In this document: positions 18,081 to 27,383 of the stretch, piece after piece
Numbering within the stretch: the stretch's first letter is position 1
Layout of the letters: each line of letters opens with the position of its first letter
Source of the DNA: JBDOQU01 sp039839375
Lineage (GTDB): Bacteria; Pseudomonadota; Alphaproteobacteria; DSM-16000; Inquilinaceae
Length of the DNA: 64,000 nt
NCBI RefSeq assembly: GCF_039839375.1
Contig: NZ_JBDOQU010000001.1
Location: 420,698 to 484,697 of the forward strand
Direction of reading: 5' to 3'
Made by a program: the position numbers and the translations under genes
Notes under the pieces: generated by a model
Seen by the model: the letters and a program-made list of their open reading frames with translations, nothing else
Told to the model about the DNA's origin: nothing
Database searches by the model: none

Positions 18081-19037
18081 TCACCCGACGGTCTCGCCCG
18101 CCGTTTCCCGCTGATACCAACGATAGGTTTCCTCCACCCCCTGGCGCAGTGACCTGCCAGCGTGCCACCCCAGCGCCGTCAACCGGCTGATGTCGAGCCG
18201 TTTGATGGGCGTGCCGTCGGGTCGGCTCGTATCGAATCGGAACGCGCCGCGATAACCCACGATCTTGGCCAGGAGCAGCGCGAGATCGGCTATCGCGATA
18301 TCTTCTCCGCAGCCGACATTGATCGGCGTCTCGCCGGAATAGTTTTTCATGAGATGGACCAGCGCGTCGGCCGCGTCATCGACATGAAGAAACTCGCGCC
18401 TCGGCGTGCCTGATCCCCAGATATCGACGCTGGGAAGATCGCGCCTGACCGCATCGTCCAGCCGCCCCATCAGCGCCGGCAGCACGTGGGCGGTCTCAGG
18501 ATCGAAATTGTCGCCGGGCCCGTAGAGGTTGGTTGGCATCGCCGCGATGAAGTCGCAGCCATGCTGCCGCCGATAGGCCTGGCACATCGCCACGCCAGCG
18601 ATCTTCGCGACGGCGTAGGCTTCATTCGTCGGTTCCAGGGGGCCGGTCATCAGCGCCGACTCCGCTATCGGCTGCCGGGCGTCGCGCGGATAGATGCAGG
18701 ATGAGCCGAGGAACAGCAGCTTCTCCACCCCCTGCCGCCGGGCACATTCCATGACATTGGTCTGGATTGCCAGGTTGTCGTGCAGGAAATCCGCCGGATA
18801 AAGGCTGTTCGCCAAAATGCCGCCGACCCGCGCGGCCGCGAGCATGATCGCGTCCGGCCTGTTGTCCGCCATCCATCGCGCCACCGCCGCACCATCCCGG
18901 AGATCGAGTTGGTCGCGGCCGACCGCCAGGATTTCGCAACCCTCGCGGCCCAGCCGCCGGACCAGAGCCGATCCGACCATCCCGCGATGCCCCGCGACCC
19001 ATAGGCGCTTACCGGCAAGGCCGTAGGGGACCCTCAT
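18081..19037 (-). CDS. fcl: GDP-L-fucose synthase
   Basis: 318 residues. It converts GDP-4-keto-6-deoxy-D-mannose to GDP-L-fucose by epimerisation and NADPH reduction. The Rossmann motif VAGHRGMVGSALVRRL opens the protein. The catalytic SDR Tyr-x3-Lys is in NEAYAVAKIAGV, with SSCIYPRDARQP (Ser) before it. The start at 19037 (MRVPYGLAGKRL) lies six bases from the gmd stop; a longer frame would run back inside gmd. It forms a two-gene operon with gmd. Confidence 0.95.
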   Translation of the reverse strand: MRVPYGLAGKRLWVAGHRGMVGSALVRRLGREGCEILAVGRDQLDLRDGAAVARWMADNRPDAIMLAAARVGGILANSLYPADFLHDNLAIQTNVMECARRQGVEKLLFLGSSCIYPRDARQPIAESALMTGPLEPTNEAYAVAKIAGVAMCQAYRRQHGCDFIAAMPTNLYGPGDNFDPETAHVLPALMGRLDDAVRRDLPSVDIWGSGTPRREFLHVDDAADALVHLMKNYSGETPINVGCGEDIAIADLALLLAKIVGYRGAFRFDTSRPDGTPIKRLDISRLTALGWHAGRSLRQGVEETYRWYQRETAGETVG

Positions 19038-19042
19038 TGGTC

Positions 19043-20131
19043 TCAGACCGGCAACGCCTGCGGCATCGCCATGGCAGGGCCGCGGTTTGCGGTTCGCATG
19101 TCGGCCAGCACCATCTCCTCCACGAGTTCTTCGAACCTGACCGTATGGCGCCAGTTCAGACGCTTCCGGGCCTTCGCCGGATCGCCCTCCAGAAGGTCGA
19201 CTTCCGCGGGACGGAAATAGCGCGGATCGATTTGGATAAGACACGTTCCGTCGGAATCATCCACGCCGGTTTCCTCCAGCCCCTCTCCTTCCCAGACGAT
19301 GGTGCGGCCGATCACCCGGAAGGCTTCCGTCACGAACTCCCGGACGGTTCGGCTTTCTCCGGTCGCCAGCACATAATCATCCGGCGCCGACTGCTGAAGG
19401 ATGCGCCACATCCCGTCGGCATAGTCCCGCGCATGACCCCAATCGCGCCGCGCGTTGAGGTTGCCCAGACTGATGGGACGCATATCGCCCAGATGAATCG
19501 CGACGACGCCTCGTGTGATCTTGCGGGTGACGAAAGTCTCCCCCCTGATAGGACTGTCATGGTTGAACAGGATGCCGTTCGAGGCGTGAAAGCCATAGGC
19601 CTCGCGATAATTGACCGTCGTCCAGAAGGCGTGGAGCTTGGCGATGCCATATGGGCTTCGCGGCCTGAACGGAGTCTCTTCGTTCTGAGGGCATTCCGCC
19701 GCCTGACCGTAGAGCTCAGAGGTCGACGCCTGATAGAAGCGCACCCTGTCGCCCATCCCCAGCAGCTGGATCGCCTCCAGCAGCCGCAGCGCGCCGAGCG
19801 CGTTTATATCGGCGGTATATTCCGGAAGTTCAAAACTGACCTTCACATGGCTCTGCGCCGCCAGATTGTATATCTCGGTCGGCCGAACCCGGTCGATCAG
19901 CCGTAGCAGCCCTCCGCCATCGGCCATGTCGCCGTAATGCAGGAAGAAGCGGTCGCACCCATCGTAAAGATGGTCGATGCGGGCGGTGTTCATGGAGGAT
20001 GACCGGCGCTTAAGCCCGTGGACCTCATACCCCTTGCCAAGCAGAAGGTCCGACAGGTACGCGCCGTCCTGCCCGGTGACGCCGGTTATCAGGGCGATCT
20101 TCTCCCGGCCGCGCTCGTTCTTCCTCTCCAT
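19043..20131 (-). CDS. gmd: GDP-mannose 4,6-dehydratase
   Basis: 362 residues. It makes GDP-4-keto-6-deoxy-D-mannose, the substrate of Fcl. Diagnostic stretches are ALITGVTGQDGAYLSDLLLG, VHGLKRRSSSMNTARIDHLY, YQASTSELYG and the catalytic Tyr-x3-Lys in SPYGIAKLHAFW. I use the start MERKNERGREK at 20131, which has GGGTGGCG upstream, rather than the first ATG at 20173. A mannose-1-phosphate guanylyltransferase that could supply GDP-mannose is encoded at 27384-28457. The product probably feeds surface polysaccharide. Confidence 0.96.
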   Translation of the reverse strand: MERKNERGREKIALITGVTGQDGAYLSDLLLGKGYEVHGLKRRSSSMNTARIDHLYDGCDRFFLHYGDMADGGGLLRLIDRVRPTEIYNLAAQSHVKVSFELPEYTADINALGALRLLEAIQLLGMGDRVRFYQASTSELYGQAAECPQNEETPFRPRSPYGIAKLHAFWTTVNYREAYGFHASNGILFNHDSPIRGETFVTRKITRGVVAIHLGDMRPISLGNLNARRDWGHARDYADGMWRILQQSAPDDYVLATGESRTVREFVTEAFRVIGRTIVWEGEGLEETGVDDSDGTCLIQIDPRYFRPAEVDLLEGDPAKARKRLNWRHTVRFEELVEEMVLADMRTANRGPAMAMPQALPV

Positions 20132-20224
20132 TCGCCACCCGATTCGCGATCCTGCCGGCGCGAAGAGTGCCACATGAGGTTGTAGGGCAAAAAGATAAAA
20201 TTGACGCGATCGGCCGCCCGGCCT

Positions 20225-21706
20225 TCACGCCCTCGGCGCGCGCCGCACACCCTCCCTCAACCGGGCGAACGGAAGGGCGAAGGTATCCGCGGTATTCGGT
20301 CCCGGCGCTTCCACGATCAGCACTTCCTCGGCGATCGGCTCGAAGTCCGCGCGGAAATGGACGGAGCTCTTCAGCGCCAGGATCTTCTGCCCCGCCGGTT
20401 CGACGCCCAGATGACGGAACATCTCCCGGTCGGCCGCCTGCTGCTTCCGCGACGACACGGCGACCCGGACGCCTCCGATCCGCAAGAGCGCCATCGGCCC
20501 GAGGTCCATCCGCGCATTGAGGTAGAAAGGGCCGGTACCCGTGAACCGGCCGTCGCCCAGCCGCTCGACCGTGAAGCGCCCCTCGAAAGGCACCGCGCCG
20601 CCATATCGGCTGCCGGCGCCGACCGCCATGTCGATTTCCGCGCCGACGCCCGCCTGATGAGCCTTCAGCGCCGCGTCGGAATCGTTCAGCAGGCCGACAA
20701 CCGCACCTTCCGCCTTACGCCGGACCAGCGCCTCCAGGATCGCCACCCCGTCGCCCTCCGCGCCGCCGCCGGGATTGTCCTGCGTATCGGCGAGGATGAC
20801 CGGGCGGTTCGCGGTTCGCGATCTTTCCATCGCCCTTGCCACCGCCTCGTCGGGCGACAGGAGCGATATCCGAAAGCGCGGTTCGGCCTCCTCGAACATC
20901 CGCGCAAGGCCGGAGACCGCCGTCTCCACCGCCTCGGCATCGGTTCCGTAGCCCATGATGGAGGGGCCGCAATCGGCGACGTCGGCCGCCGGGAAACCCA
21001 TGGCGACGGAGAGCGAGACGATTCCCGGCCTCTCCTCCAGCCGCGCCAGCCGCTCATATATCTCCCGCGCCGGCGTCGCCAGCGTCGACTGGGCGACCAG
21101 CGAGACCAGATAGCCGCCCTGCGCGAAACCCCTGTGCAGCGGCCGTTCCAGCCACAGAAGACGATCCATCCCCTGGGCCGCCCGCGCGCCTGTCTCCGCC
21201 ATGTCCACGTGAGGGTATGTGCGATAGGCGACCAGCAGGTCCGAGAGGTCGACCATCCGCCGGCTGACATTGGCATGCAGGTCCAGGCTGACGACGATCG
21301 GCAGATCCGGTTCCGTGACCTGCCGGATGCGGGAGAGAAGCTCCCCCTCCCCGTCCTCATGGGCCTCCGTCACCATCGCGCCGTGCAGATCCAGATAGAG
21401 GGCGTCGAGCGGCAGGCTCTTTCTCAAAGCGGAGCAGATCTCGCCGGCGATCGTCTCGAACGCCTCCGTCTCGACCGGGGCCGAGGGGCTTGCCGAACAC
21501 CAGAGCAGCGGCACGATCTCATGATGCCGCGACGCCGCCAGGAACCCAGCCACCGGAAGGTTCATGCCGGCGACCGCGGCCGGCAGGTCCGTTCCCCGCA
21601 CCATCGCCGGCCAGGCGTCCGCTTCCCGGAAATCCGCAAGCGTCGCCTTCAGGGAGGCGAACGTGTTTGTTTCATGCTGGAAACCCGCTACGGCGATCCG
21701 CGCCAT
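20225..21706 (-). CDS. M81 family metallopeptidase (MlrC-like)
   Basis: 493 residues beginning MARIAVAGFQHETNTFASLK, the hallmark start of the MlrC/DUF1485 family with its metal-binding His and Glu. Further conserved pieces are LDLHGAMVTE, SLDLHANVSRRM, YRTYPHVDMAETG and LADTQDNPGGGAEGDGV. MlrC is a metallohydrolase that completes microcystin breakdown. Most homologues are not in toxin-degrading bacteria and act on unknown peptides or amides. Its ATG overlaps the stop of the Fe-dependent alcohol dehydrogenase by one codon (ATGA), so it belongs to the same operon. Confidence 0.92.
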   Translation of the reverse strand: MARIAVAGFQHETNTFASLKATLADFREADAWPAMVRGTDLPAAVAGMNLPVAGFLAASRHHEIVPLLWCSASPSAPVETEAFETIAGEICSALRKSLPLDALYLDLHGAMVTEAHEDGEGELLSRIRQVTEPDLPIVVSLDLHANVSRRMVDLSDLLVAYRTYPHVDMAETGARAAQGMDRLLWLERPLHRGFAQGGYLVSLVAQSTLATPAREIYERLARLEERPGIVSLSVAMGFPAADVADCGPSIMGYGTDAEAVETAVSGLARMFEEAEPRFRISLLSPDEAVARAMERSRTANRPVILADTQDNPGGGAEGDGVAILEALVRRKAEGAVVGLLNDSDAALKAHQAGVGAEIDMAVGAGSRYGGAVPFEGRFTVERLGDGRFTGTGPFYLNARMDLGPMALLRIGGVRVAVSSRKQQAADREMFRHLGVEPAGQKILALKSSVHFRADFEPIAEEVLIVEAPGPNTADTFALPFARLREGVRRAPRA

Positions 21707-22872
21707 CAGGAGACATCTCCGGCGACCGCCCTCCGGAATATCGCGGAGAGATCGGCGGCGGTGACGGGAACCGCGTTGGTCGGCGTTGACGGATCATTCT
21801 CCGCCAGCCGTCCGATCTCCTCCGCCCGGTCGGCCTTGATGCCGATGGCCGACAGCGTCTCGGGGATTCCCAGCCGACGCCGCAGGCCCAGCAGCCAGGC
21901 CAGTACGGCATCGAACCCCTGCCCTTCCAGCCCCAGATAGCGCGCCAACCGGTCCATCCTCCCTTCGATCGCCGGACGATTGCGGATCATGACATAGGGC
22001 ATCAGGATTGCGTTCAGCAGGCCGTGATGGGCGTCGTAGAGCGCACCCAGCGGGTGGGCCAGCGAATGAACGGCACCCAGCCCCTTCTGGAAGGCCGTCG
22101 CCCCCATGCTGGCGGCCGCCATCATATGACCCCGCGCCTCGACATTCTCCGGACTCTCATAGGCGACCGGCAGCCACTCCGCGATAAGTCGCAGCCCCTC
22201 CATGGCGATGCCGTCGGCCATCGGATGATAGCCGGGGGCACAATAGGCTTCCATGCAATGGGCGAAGGCGTCCATGCCCGTCGCGGCCGTGACAGGCTTC
22301 GGCAGCCCGACCGTCAGCAGCGGGTCGGCGATCACCACCCCCGGCAGCATCTTCGGATGGAAGATGATCTTCTTCATGTGCGCCGCCTCGTCCGTGACGA
22401 CGGCCGCGCGCCCGACCTCCGATCCCGTGCCCGCGGTGGTCGGAACGGCGACGATGGGTGCGATCGTGTCGGCATTGGCGCGGCTCCACCAATCCCCGAT
22501 ATCCTCGAAATCCCAGATCGGCCGCGTCTGCCCCGCCATGAAGGCGACCAGCTTGCCCGCGTCCAGACCGCTGCCGCCGCCGAAGGCGATCACGCCGTCA
22601 TGTCCGCCGTCGCGGAAGGCCGCCACCCCCGCCTCGACATTAGCGGCGATGGGGTTCGGCTTGATGTCGGAGAAGAGCTTCGCCGGCACCCCTTCCTTCG
22701 CCAGCAGGGCCATCGTCTCCGCCACCATCGGCAGCTTCGCAAGTCCGGCATCGGTGACCAGGAGAGGTCTGGAGATGCCCGTTTCCCTACAAGCCGCCGC
22801 CAACTCTGCGATACGGCCGGCGCCGAACAGGATCTTGGTCGGGTAGTTCCACTTTGCGGCGGAGGCGCTCAT
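21706..22872 (-). CDS. Iron-containing alcohol dehydrogenase
   Basis: 388 residues of the group III (Fe-ADH) family. The NAD pocket GGGSGLDAGKLVAFMAG and the PTTAGTGSEVGRAAVVTDE stretch are present. The metal ligands appear as Asp and His in GMDAFAHCMEAY and two His in HSLAHPLGALYDAHHGLLN. It probably oxidises a primary alcohol or reduces an aldehyde with NAD(P). It lies between a glutamine-synthetase-like gene and the M81 gene, both same-strand, suggesting a pathway for an amine or amino-alcohol compound; that is inference. Confidence 0.93.
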   Translation of the reverse strand: MSASAAKWNYPTKILFGAGRIAELAAACRETGISRPLLVTDAGLAKLPMVAETMALLAKEGVPAKLFSDIKPNPIAANVEAGVAAFRDGGHDGVIAFGGGSGLDAGKLVAFMAGQTRPIWDFEDIGDWWSRANADTIAPIVAVPTTAGTGSEVGRAAVVTDEAAHMKKIIFHPKMLPGVVIADPLLTVGLPKPVTAATGMDAFAHCMEAYCAPGYHPMADGIAMEGLRLIAEWLPVAYESPENVEARGHMMAAASMGATAFQKGLGAVHSLAHPLGALYDAHHGLLNAILMPYVMIRNRPAIEGRMDRLARYLGLEGQGFDAVLAWLLGLRRRLGIPETLSAIGIKADRAEEIGRLAENDPSTPTNAVPVTAADLSAIFRRAVAGDVS

Positions 22873-22915
22873 CGGGGGAAGACCTCGGATGTCGGGAGAT
22901 GTACGGAACGCGGGC

Positions 22916-24283
22916 TTAGATGATTTCGAAGTAGCGGGCCAGTTCCCAGTCGGTGACGTGCTTCCGGAACTCCCGCTCCTCCCATTCCCGCGTCGCAGCG
23001 TAATGGTCGACGAAGGCGTCGCCGAACAGGGCGCGGGCCGGCTTGGATTTCCGCAACCGCCGGGCCGCCTCGAACAGGGTGCGCGGAAGCTGCAGGCGCG
23101 GCGGGAAGGTCCGGTCGTAGGCGGACCCCTTGCATGCCGCCTCCGGCTCCACCTCGTTCTCGATGCCCCACAAGCCGGACGCCAGCGCCGCCGCCATCAC
23201 CAGGTAGGGATTCCCGTCCGCCGCCGCGACGCGATACTCCACACGCTGGGATTTCGCCGATCCCGGAATCGCCCGCAGCGCCGTCGTTCGGTTCTCCACC
23301 CCCCAGCTTGCGGAGGTCGGGGCCCAGAAGCCGGGAATCAGCCGCGTATAAGCGTTGACGGACGGCGCCACCATCGCCAGCAGCTCCGGCATCAGCTTCT
23401 GCTGGCCGCCGATGAAATGACGCATCGTCCGGCTGATCGCGTGCTCTTCCCCCTTGTCGTGAAAGGCGGGTTTCCCGTCGGTCCCCTTCAGCGACAGATG
23501 CAGGTGGCCGGATTGTCCGGGCCAGTCCGGCGACCATTTCGCCATGAAGGTCGCCATGAGGTTGTTCCTCTGAGCGACGATCTTGGTGAAGCTCTTGAAC
23601 AGGGTCGCCTTGTCCGCTGCCTCCAGCGCCTTGTCGACGGTTATCGCCGCCTCCAGCACGCCCGGCCCCGTCTCCGTGTGCAGGCCCTCGATGGGGAAAT
23701 CCATCCGCTCCGCCACGTCCAGCAGTTCGCGATAGAACTCCGCCCATACGGAGGATCGCAGCATCGAATAGCCGAAGAATCCCGGCGTGATCGGGCGCAG
23801 GTCGCGATAGCCCTTCTCACGGATCGAATGCGGCGTCTCATCGAACAGGAAGAATTCGTATTCGAAGGCCGCGGAGGGCTCGTATCCCATGCCGCGCGCC
23901 CGCTCGATCACCCGCTTCAACAGGCCGCGCGGACAGATCGCCTCCGCCGGTCCGGCGAAGTCGCCGAGGAAGAGCAGCATGTCGCCTTCCATCGGCACGT
24001 CGCGGCAGGTTTCCACCGCCACCGTTACCGGCGCGTCGGGATAAGCCGTATGCCAGCCGGTATAGTCGACATTGTCGTAGAGCTGATCGTTGCTGTCCCA
24101 GCCCAGCACCACGTCACAGAAGCCGAAACCGCCATCCAGTGCGGAGAAGAATTTCTCGCGCGACATGTATTTGCCGCGCAATACCCCGTCGATGTCGGTG
24201 ACCGCGACCTTGACGTGAGCCAGGCCCCGCTCCTCGACAAGCGCCCGCGCGTCAGCCGCCGTCGCGACCTTCCTGGCTGCCAT
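22916..24283 (-). CDS. Glutamine synthetase family protein (gamma-glutamylamine synthetase-like)
   Basis: 455 residues, of the GS family but not canonical GlnA. The beta-grasp part carries VAVTDIDGVLRGKYMSREKF. The catalytic part has FEYEFFLF, GLHTETGPGVLEAAI, AKWSPDWPGQSGHLHLSL and the Arg-containing loop ENRTTALRAIPGSAKSQRVE YRVA (split here by a space). Family members such as PuuA join glutamate to putrescine or ethanolamine. The usual GlnA adenylylation loop near the C-terminus is not visible. It is first in an operon with Fe-ADH and the M81 protein. Confidence 0.92.
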   Translation of the reverse strand: MAARKVATAADARALVEERGLAHVKVAVTDIDGVLRGKYMSREKFFSALDGGFGFCDVVLGWDSNDQLYDNVDYTGWHTAYPDAPVTVAVETCRDVPMEGDMLLFLGDFAGPAEAICPRGLLKRVIERARGMGYEPSAAFEYEFFLFDETPHSIREKGYRDLRPITPGFFGYSMLRSSVWAEFYRELLDVAERMDFPIEGLHTETGPGVLEAAITVDKALEAADKATLFKSFTKIVAQRNNLMATFMAKWSPDWPGQSGHLHLSLKGTDGKPAFHDKGEEHAISRTMRHFIGGQQKLMPELLAMVAPSVNAYTRLIPGFWAPTSASWGVENRTTALRAIPGSAKSQRVEYRVAAADGNPYLVMAAALASGLWGIENEVEPEAACKGSAYDRTFPPRLQLPRTLFEAARRLRKSKPARALFGDAFVDHYAATREWEEREFRKHVTDWELARYFEII

Positions 24284-24387
24284 CTTGTTCTTCCTTTCGC
24301 GGCCGACTCCCTGGACAGCGACGATAGAAAGGGCCGCGAAGGATGGTCAATCTGTAATCCGAACGGCGGTAATCCGGACGGTGGTGA

Positions 24388-25047
24388 TCAGGAGGCGATC
24401 TGCTGCATCGGCGTGATGCCGGACCGCGTCGCCCAGATCGCCGCCTGGGTGCGGTTCGCCGCCCCGATCTTCCGCAGGACGCGGCGGACATGGACCTTCA
24501 CCGTCGCCTCGGACACGCCCAGATGACGCGCGATCAGCTTGTTCTGCTTGCCCTCCGCCAGGAGGCTCAGGACCCGCCTTTCGCCGCTGGTCAGCGTCCG
24601 CTGCCCTGCGGGCTGGAACGGCGACCCTATCGCCGTCTCCTCGGCCATCGTCCGGTGGGCGAAGCGCATCGGCAGGATGCTCTGTCCCATGACCACCAGC
24701 CTGAGGGATTGCAGCAATACCTCGATGGAAGTGTCCTTGAGCAGGACGGCGTCCACACCGGCCTCGACGCTCCTGGAGAGCGCCAGTCCTTCGCCCCCGC
24801 TGCCCAACGCCACAATGCGGATCGCCGGCCACCTCTCATGCAGCCGCCGAACGTCGGCAGCATCGACGGGAAGGCTCAACATCACCGCCAGGTCGGGCTT
24901 CTGGTCGATGGAATCAGGGGCCAATGCGGCTACCGAGCCGAAATCGCCGACGATCCTGAAGTCGCCCAAGGCCAGCACGTGCCTCAGCGCCTCCCGGAAG
25001 ATGTCCGCTTCGCCGATCAGTACGATATTGCTCGACAAGATACTCAT
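24388..25047 (-). CDS. LuxR/NarL-family regulator with a pseudo-receiver domain
   Basis: 219 residues from ATG at 25047 (MSILSSNIVLIGEADIFREA), preceded by a GGGGAGC ribosome site. The C-terminal LuxR HTH is standard (LTSGERRVLSLLAEGKQNKL, then ARHLGVSEATVKVHVRRVLR). The N-terminal domain aligns with NarL receivers, but the phosphoacceptor Asp after strand 3 is Leu (PDLAVMLSLP) and the acidic pair at the start is GE instead of DD. The Lys of VLLKD remains. It probably works without phosphorylation. No histidine kinase is adjacent. A putative target is the operon just downstream. Confidence 0.88.
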   Translation of the reverse strand: MSILSSNIVLIGEADIFREALRHVLALGDFRIVGDFGSVAALAPDSIDQKPDLAVMLSLPVDAADVRRLHERWPAIRIVALGSGGEGLALSRSVEAGVDAVLLKDTSIEVLLQSLRLVVMGQSILPMRFAHRTMAEETAIGSPFQPAGQRTLTSGERRVLSLLAEGKQNKLIARHLGVSEATVKVHVRRVLRKIGAANRTQAAIWATRSGITPMQQIAS

Positions 25048-25368
25048 GATGGTGCTCCCCACATTTCGTGGCCGCTTGCCTTGGGGGCTTTCCGAAAGAC
25101 GCCGGCGCGGACATTTTTTGTCCTGCGGAGTGCGGCATGTCGTTCTTTCGGTCCCGGTTTTACGCCCTTTGCCCAAGAACTTCGGCCAGCATCCGCGTGG
25201 GGATAGATAAAATCCATTCCTCTTAGGGTGTAATTCCCTCAGAGCGGAACTATCATGTCATATATAAGATTAGCCTGCGGGATTAATGAACTGGAATCGG
25301 GAGATTAATGTACTGTTGCCCATCTGCAACAAGCGCGGCGAAAAAGTCAAAACAGGGCGGAAGACGGG
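25048..25368. other. Intergenic region with no gene
   Basis: About 320 bases between the LuxR-type gene and the next small gene. The part from about 25205 to 25310 is AT-rich (for example ATAGATAAAATCC and CATATATAAGATTAG) and probably contains promoters for one or both directions. I see no open frame with a ribosome site, no tRNA and no repeat of note. Confidence 0.4.
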
Positions 25369-25593
25369 TCAGGAAGCGAGGCGAAGTATGGCCTTGCGCT
25401 CCCGTGCGCGGCGCACGATGTGGATCAGCGGCGCTCCCGGCCGGATCTCCCGCGCCAACTCCTCCGCCAGCCGGTCGGCCAGCAGCCGGAACTGCTGACG
25501 CTCCGAGCGAGAGAAGAGAGCGCTTTCCGAGGCGCGGAGGCACCATTGGCGATGACGCTGGAGGATGGCCGGCATGGTCATGGGAAAGACCAT
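25369..25593 (-). CDS. Small basic protein, function unknown
   Basis: Up to 74 residues: MVFPMTMPAILQRHRQWCLR and so on, ending in RARERKAILRLAS. ATGs at 25593, 25581 and 25575 are all possible starts, and none has a clear ribosome site. The amphipathic middle (RQQFRLLADRLAEELAREI) looks like a genuine helix rather than random translation. No family is recognised. It is divergent from the small lipoprotein gene at 25704. Confidence 0.5.
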   Translation of the reverse strand: MVFPMTMPAILQRHRQWCLRASESALFSRSERQQFRLLADRLAEELAREIRPGAPLIHIVRRARERKAILRLAS

Positions 25594-25703
25594 AGAGCGG
25601 CTTGGTTAGCGGATCGTTAAGCCGGACGAAAAGCCGTAAGCGCCGTTGTAGGAACAGCCCATATGCCCTAATCAGAAGGCTTCCTTCGGCCTGGACAGAG
25701 ATC

Positions 25704-25964
25704 ATGACCTTCCGCCTTCTTCCGATCGTCCTCCTGCTATCGGGATGCGCCGTCGCCGACGCCTTCAACACCGGCGTCGCCGCGATCGCCGATGGCACGA
25801 AGTATGTCGTCGATCGCGTAAGCGGGGAACCGGCGCCCGCCGATGGATCACCCGGCGCGCCTCCGCCGGCCCAGGGAACGGCGACGGGCGCATCCGGCCC
25901 GACCGGAGGCCCGACCATCCAGCCGGCCCCGGCCGGAACGGTGGAAACCGCTCCGCTTAACTGA
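25704..25964 (+). CDS. Small lipoprotein, function unknown
   Basis: 86 residues. The N-terminus MTFRLLPIVLLLSGCAVADA has a basic n-region, hydrophobic core and a lipobox LLSG-C, so it should be lipidated and anchored in the envelope. After about 30 residues of globular-looking sequence (FNTGVAAIADGTKYVVDRVS) the tail is Pro/Ala/Gly/Thr-rich and likely disordered. The ATG at 25704 is preferred over frame starts upstream because it gives a proper signal. Its stop overlaps the convergent lytic transglycosylase gene by eight bases. Confidence 0.75.
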   Translation: MTFRLLPIVLLLSGCAVADAFNTGVAAIADGTKYVVDRVSGEPAPADGSPGAPPPAQGTATGASGPTGGPTIQPAPAGTVETAPLN

Positions 25965-27228
25965 GCGCCCGCAGCCTCTCCAGCAGCGCCGACGTCGGAT
26001 AGCCGTCCTCGGGCAGCCCCAACTCCTCCTGGAACCGGCGGATGCCGTCCCGCGTCATCGGCCCGATTATCCCGTCGACCCCGCCCGTGTCATATCCCCT
26101 GGCGGTCAGCAGCTGCTGAAGGTCCATCCGGTCGTCGCGGCTCAGCGGTGAATCGCCTCTCGGCCAATCGCCGACGAAGGGTTCTCCGCCCCTGAGGCGG
26201 TCCGCCAGATGCCCGATCGCCAGCGCATAGCTAGTCGCGTTGTTGTAGCGCAGGATCGCGCGAAAATTGTCCAGCACCAGAAAGGCCGGTCCGCGATGGC
26301 CGGCAGGCACGATGATCGACCCCTCGCCCGTGGCGGTCAGCGGCGCGCCGTCGGCCCGGGTGACGCCCATCGCCCGCCACCGGTCTATCGGCAGGCTTTC
26401 GGAAAGCTCGGCAAGGCCATAGTCGAAACCGGCGGGTAGCCGGACCTCCGTCCCCCAGCTCTCCCCGCGCTGCCAGCCGGATTCGGCCAGGTAGTTGGCG
26501 GTCGAGCTGAAGACGTCGGGCAGGCTGCCCCAGATGTCGCGCCGCCCGTCGCCATCGCCATCGACGGCGTGGCCCAGATAGGTCGTGGGAATGAACTGCG
26601 TCTGGCCCATCGCCCCGGCCCAGGACCCGACCATCCGGTCGGGCGCGATGTCCCCCGCCTCGATGATCCTGAGCGCCGCCATCAACTGATCCCGACCGTA
26701 GCCTTCCCGGCTGCCGTCATAGGCCAGAGTGGAGAGGGCGGAGATGACGGGGTAGTTGCCGAAATTCGCGCCATAGGCGCTCTCCAGCCCCCAGATGGCG
26801 ACCAGATATTCCGGCGCCACCCCATAACGTTGCTCGACCGCATCCAGCAGGGCGGCATGTTCAGCCAGGAGCGCCCTTCCCCGAGCCACCCGCTGGTCGG
26901 AGACGGCGCTGTCCAGATAATCCCAGATCGGCCGGGCGAATTCAGGCTGGCGGCTGTCCGCCTCGATCACCGCCGGCAGCCGGCTCACCCCGGCGAAGGC
27001 CCGATCGATCGCCGCCGGCGAGATGCCCTCCTGCCGCGCCTGCCGCTTGAAAGACGCCACCCATTCCTCGAAGCTCTGCTGCGGAGCCTCGGCGGCCGCT
27101 ACGGGGGCATCGGAGGTTCCGGCGCCGCCCGCGCCCTGCGCGGCCGGCGTCGACGCACAGGCCGACAAGGCCAGCGCCAGCGCGGCCGAGCCCCATATCC
27201 TGCAGTTCCCCAAGATCAGCCTCATCAA
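25957..27228 (-). CDS. MltB-type lytic murein transglycosylase lipoprotein
   Basis: 423 residues. It cleaves the glycan strand of peptidoglycan to 1,6-anhydro products. A lipobox ALSAC follows the signal (AALALALSAC). The SLT_2 domain spans about residues 55-345. Its catalytic Glu is in AIWGLESAYGANFG, and the MltB motifs GSWAGAMGQTQFIPTTYL and ILRYNNATSYALAIGHLADR follow. A PG_binding_1 domain sits at the C-terminus (MDLQQLLTARGYDTGGVDGI, then RRFQEELGLPEDGYPTSALL). Function is periplasmic at the outer membrane. Confidence 0.92.
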   Translation of the reverse strand: MMRLILGNCRIWGSAALALALSACASTPAAQGAGGAGTSDAPVAAAEAPQQSFEEWVASFKRQARQEGISPAAIDRAFAGVSRLPAVIEADSRQPEFARPIWDYLDSAVSDQRVARGRALLAEHAALLDAVEQRYGVAPEYLVAIWGLESAYGANFGNYPVISALSTLAYDGSREGYGRDQLMAALRIIEAGDIAPDRMVGSWAGAMGQTQFIPTTYLGHAVDGDGDGRRDIWGSLPDVFSSTANYLAESGWQRGESWGTEVRLPAGFDYGLAELSESLPIDRWRAMGVTRADGAPLTATGEGSIIVPAGHRGPAFLVLDNFRAILRYNNATSYALAIGHLADRLRGGEPFVGDWPRGDSPLSRDDRMDLQQLLTARGYDTGGVDGIIGPMTRDGIRRFQEELGLPEDGYPTSALLERLRALS

Positions 27229-27383
27229 TCGCCTCGTCCTCTTCGGTCCAACCGGTCCCGCTCATTAACATGTCCGGGGGGTAACGCCGCAACAGACGCG
27301 AACGCTCCTCCCTTCCGCCCGAAAAAACCCATAAATTGAAGCCTCTCTAGCCGCCGGCCACCAGCCTTTCACGACCGGAGACC

